Below, one piece after another: positions 31,272 through 32,647 of a DNA stretch of 32,647 nt. A model generated the notes under the pieces. The model saw nothing but the letters and a program-made list of their open reading frames with translations. It did not search any database and was not told where the DNA came from. Source of the DNA: [Eubacterium] cellulosolvens LD2006 (lineage in GTDB: Bacteria > Bacillota > Clostridia > Lachnospirales > Lachnospiraceae); NCBI RefSeq assembly GCF_000621585.1, contig NZ_JHXY01000031.1, forward strand, positions 1 through 32,647. The letters run 5' to 3'. The position numbers were made by a program, and so were the translations under genes. Within the stretch, counting starts at the first letter, position 1. Each line of letters opens with the position of its first letter.

Positions 31272-32315
31272 CTAGCTGATCAACTGTACACAGAAGCGTG
31301 TGTAGTAGGTGGTTCCAAGGTAGTTATCTTTTCGGTAGAAGAAGGCGTAGCCACACTTCGTTGCGCCCGCATCGGTCATGGTGTCGTTGTGATCCGGGGA
31401 AGCCTTAAAATCATCAAAGGCTCGTTGGCTGTCCGCAACGCCACACCAGATATTTTCATTTGCGGAAGCAAGCGAGTACCATTGGCTGCCATTGGGTCTG
31501 GTGTGCGACATCTGCACGGCGATCTCACGCGCGCGGATCGTTGCCGCGGCATCCAGCTGTGGATCTCTGGTAAGACTGTTCAGCCCGAGTTGGTTTCGGT
31601 ACGCGTTCACCAGTTGTTCCTGCTGGTCGGCACCGTCCTGCTGGTAATGACCAAGGACGGATGTGTTTCCGTTTGTGGTTTCCACGGAATAGGTCTGATC
31701 ACCTGTATCCGCAGAAGGGGAAGGGGAGAGCGTTCCGCCCTCTTCAAATTCCACTTTGGGAACACGGTCGGCATAGTTGTCATCGCCGGATGATTTTGTT
31801 CCATACCATGCGATACCCTCATCTTTCCATCCGATGGAGGTAAGATGCTGCGCCTCTACATAGCCGGTGGTGTAGTGATGGGATCCGGTTTTCAAAAACG
31901 GGCAGTACCTTCGATAAAGAGGAACTGTTTTTGCGTCGTCGGAATACCAGCCGATGCCTTCATCAATCCAGCCGTATTTCTGAGAAAGTACATCTCTTTC
32001 ATGGCTGCTCGTCGTATAGTGATGATCGTTTACGAACGGGTTGTATAGACGGTACACCGGGGTGTTTGATTTCTCCGGAGCATACCAGCCGACACCTTCA
32101 TATTTCCATCCTCTTCCTACGAGAACATCCCGTTCGTGGGAAGAAGCGGTGTAAAAGTGTTCCATCGTGAACGGATTGTACAGTCGATGCATGGTGACAG
32201 ATTTGACGGCATTCGATCCTTCATTTGCCTGAACCTGCGTATCTCCAAGTGCCAGACTCCCTGCGAAAACCAAAAGAGCCAGCACGGTCAGTTGTGCTTT
32301 TTTTTGGGATTTCAT
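31272..32315 (-). CDS. Secreted DUF5648-repeat and CAP-domain protein
   Basis: This 347-residue protein has a signal peptide (residues ~8-30, LTVLALLVFAGSLALG, then VQA) for export. Three repeats follow, at about residues 43-75, 88-122 and 131-170, each with the Y/RLYNPFxxxHHYTxSxxER pattern of DUF5648, and each ends in GW-Y. A Ser/Gly-rich linker leads to a CAP (SCP/PR-1) domain at ~235-347 with VNAYRNQLGLNSLTRDPQL and MSHTRPNGSQWY. CAP domains bind lipids, glycans or cell-wall parts in secreted proteins. It is probably a surface or host-facing protein. Confidence 0.92.
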   Translation of the reverse strand: MKSQKKAQLTVLALLVFAGSLALGDTQVQANEGSNAVKSVTMHRLYNPFTMEHFYTASSHERDVLVGRGWKYEGVGWYAPEKSNTPVYRLYNPFVNDHHYTTSSHERDVLSQKYGWIDEGIGWYSDDAKTVPLYRRYCPFLKTGSHHYTTGYVEAQHLTSIGWKDEGIAWYGTKSSGDDNYADRVPKVEFEEGGTLSPSPSADTGDQTYSVETTNGNTSVLGHYQQDGADQQEQLVNAYRNQLGLNSLTRDPQLDAAATIRAREIAVQMSHTRPNGSQWYSLASANENIWCGVADSQRAFDDFKASPDHNDTMTDAGATKCGYAFFYRKDNYLGTTYYTRFCVQLIS

Positions 32316-32336
32316 GAAAAAATCTTCCTTCCTATC

Positions 32337-32435
32337 ATGTCAAGCCCTAAATTCAAGTTTTATGCGGGTTTGACGAACTACATACCTCTTGAAACAGAGC
32401 CAGATGAGTATGGACATCATCGTATCTGGTACTGA
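32337..32435 (+). other. Short open frame of unknown status
   Basis: ATG 32337 gives SSPKFKFYAGLTNYIPLETE and ends HHRIWY at TGA 32433-32435. Codon choice looks protein-like, but there is no ribosome binding site and it lies in the region expected to hold the promoter for the minus-strand CAP gene. It may be the scar of an older gene. Confidence 0.2.
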
Positions 32436-32647
32436 ATAGTTGGTTGATGGGTATGGCAAACAGAGCGTCCGTTGATTATGCTCTATTAAGGCCATTTTCC
32501 CTCCGATCAACTATGGCGGTGAACCTTCCGTGCCTATGGGGATCGTGTCCCAACTTCCTTCGTCCCACCTGTCCATACACAGAGTGCCAGCTAAGCTTTC
32601 ATACAGGGTCATGCCCTACGGAGAGAACTCCTGCCGGCTACAGCTCT
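32436..32647. other. Unassigned right edge
   Basis: One plus-strand frame stays open from ATG 32447 to the window end (67 codons, Cys/Pro-rich: CLWGSCPNFLRPTCPYTEC). The composition is unlike a normal protein, and no ribosome binding site or family was seen. A structured RNA or insertion-sequence end is as likely as a gene. Confidence 0.2.

Noticed and set aside
31230-31793. 187-codon plus-strand frame
   Set aside because: It is antisense to the CAP-domain coding region, which has clear family motifs and its own terminator.

Overview
The window looks like a Gram-positive Firmicute, most likely a clostridial (Lachnospiraceae-like) genome. The evidence is consistent GGAGG-type ribosome binding sites, a clostridial-style flagellin, a LexA box of the Gram-positive GAAC-N4-GTTC type, lipobox lipoproteins and a DUF5648/CAP surface protein. 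No rRNA, tRNA or CRISPR array is visible, so the genus is inference.

The layout has four blocks. (1) 1-5.7 kb is a same-strand run of small unrelated accessory genes, each with its own Shine-Dalgarno. It holds an ORF broken by an in-frame TAA, a RhuM protein, a mini inorganic pyrophosphatase, a KptA/Tpt1 RNA 2'-phosphotransferase, a GNAT acetyltransferase, a GIY-YIG/DUF4357 protein, a YbaK-type aminoacyl-tRNA deacylase and a Nif3/YqfO-type small protein. (2) 5.7-8.1 kb is scarred. A small membrane-protein gene is split by a ~0.4 kb TnpB-less element with two matched imperfect hairpin ends and a strong internal promoter (probably IS200/IS605-derived). Next come a minus-strand HEPN-like membrane protein and a frameshifted ORF6N gene fused to the tail of an SGNH hydrolase gene. 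That fused block is bracketed by two copies of a terminator-plus-promoter repeat, and the second copy leads directly into block 3.

(3) 8.1-25.0 kb is one long, tightly overlapping plus-strand operon, visibly more GC-rich than its flanks, that encodes a type IV secretion (conjugation) apparatus. In order it has an RHH-like protein, an anchored protein, a TrbL/VirB6-like channel protein, a VirB2-like and a VirB3-like protein, a VirB4 ATPase, three DNA-processing-type proteins (two apparently winged-helix proteins around a RusA-like one), a VirD4/TraG coupling ATPase, an OB/S1-fold protein, two lipoproteins, an HDxxH zincin-like protein and three small proteins. It closes with a strong terminator. 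No relaxase, integrase, origin or cell-wall hydrolase was recognised in the window, so the element must extend outside it, be mobilised in trans, or use an unrecognised protein.

(4) 25.0-32.6 kb is mixed. It has a 59-aa zinc-ribbon gene, an orphan flagellin gene and an SOS-controlled SRAP/HMCES-family gene, all on the minus strand. These are followed by an XRE regulator and two zinc-ribbon membrane proteins on the plus strand. On the minus strand lie an IS91-family transposase pseudogene with about four frame changes, its 58-aa downstream partner, and a secreted DUF5648-CAP protein. The last ~200 bases stay open to the edge but are not recognisable.

The best leads for something new are the promoter-bearing transposon-like insertion, the three-gene cassette between VirB4 and VirD4, the OB-fold and HDxxH proteins inside the transfer operon, and the duplicated terminator/promoter unit.
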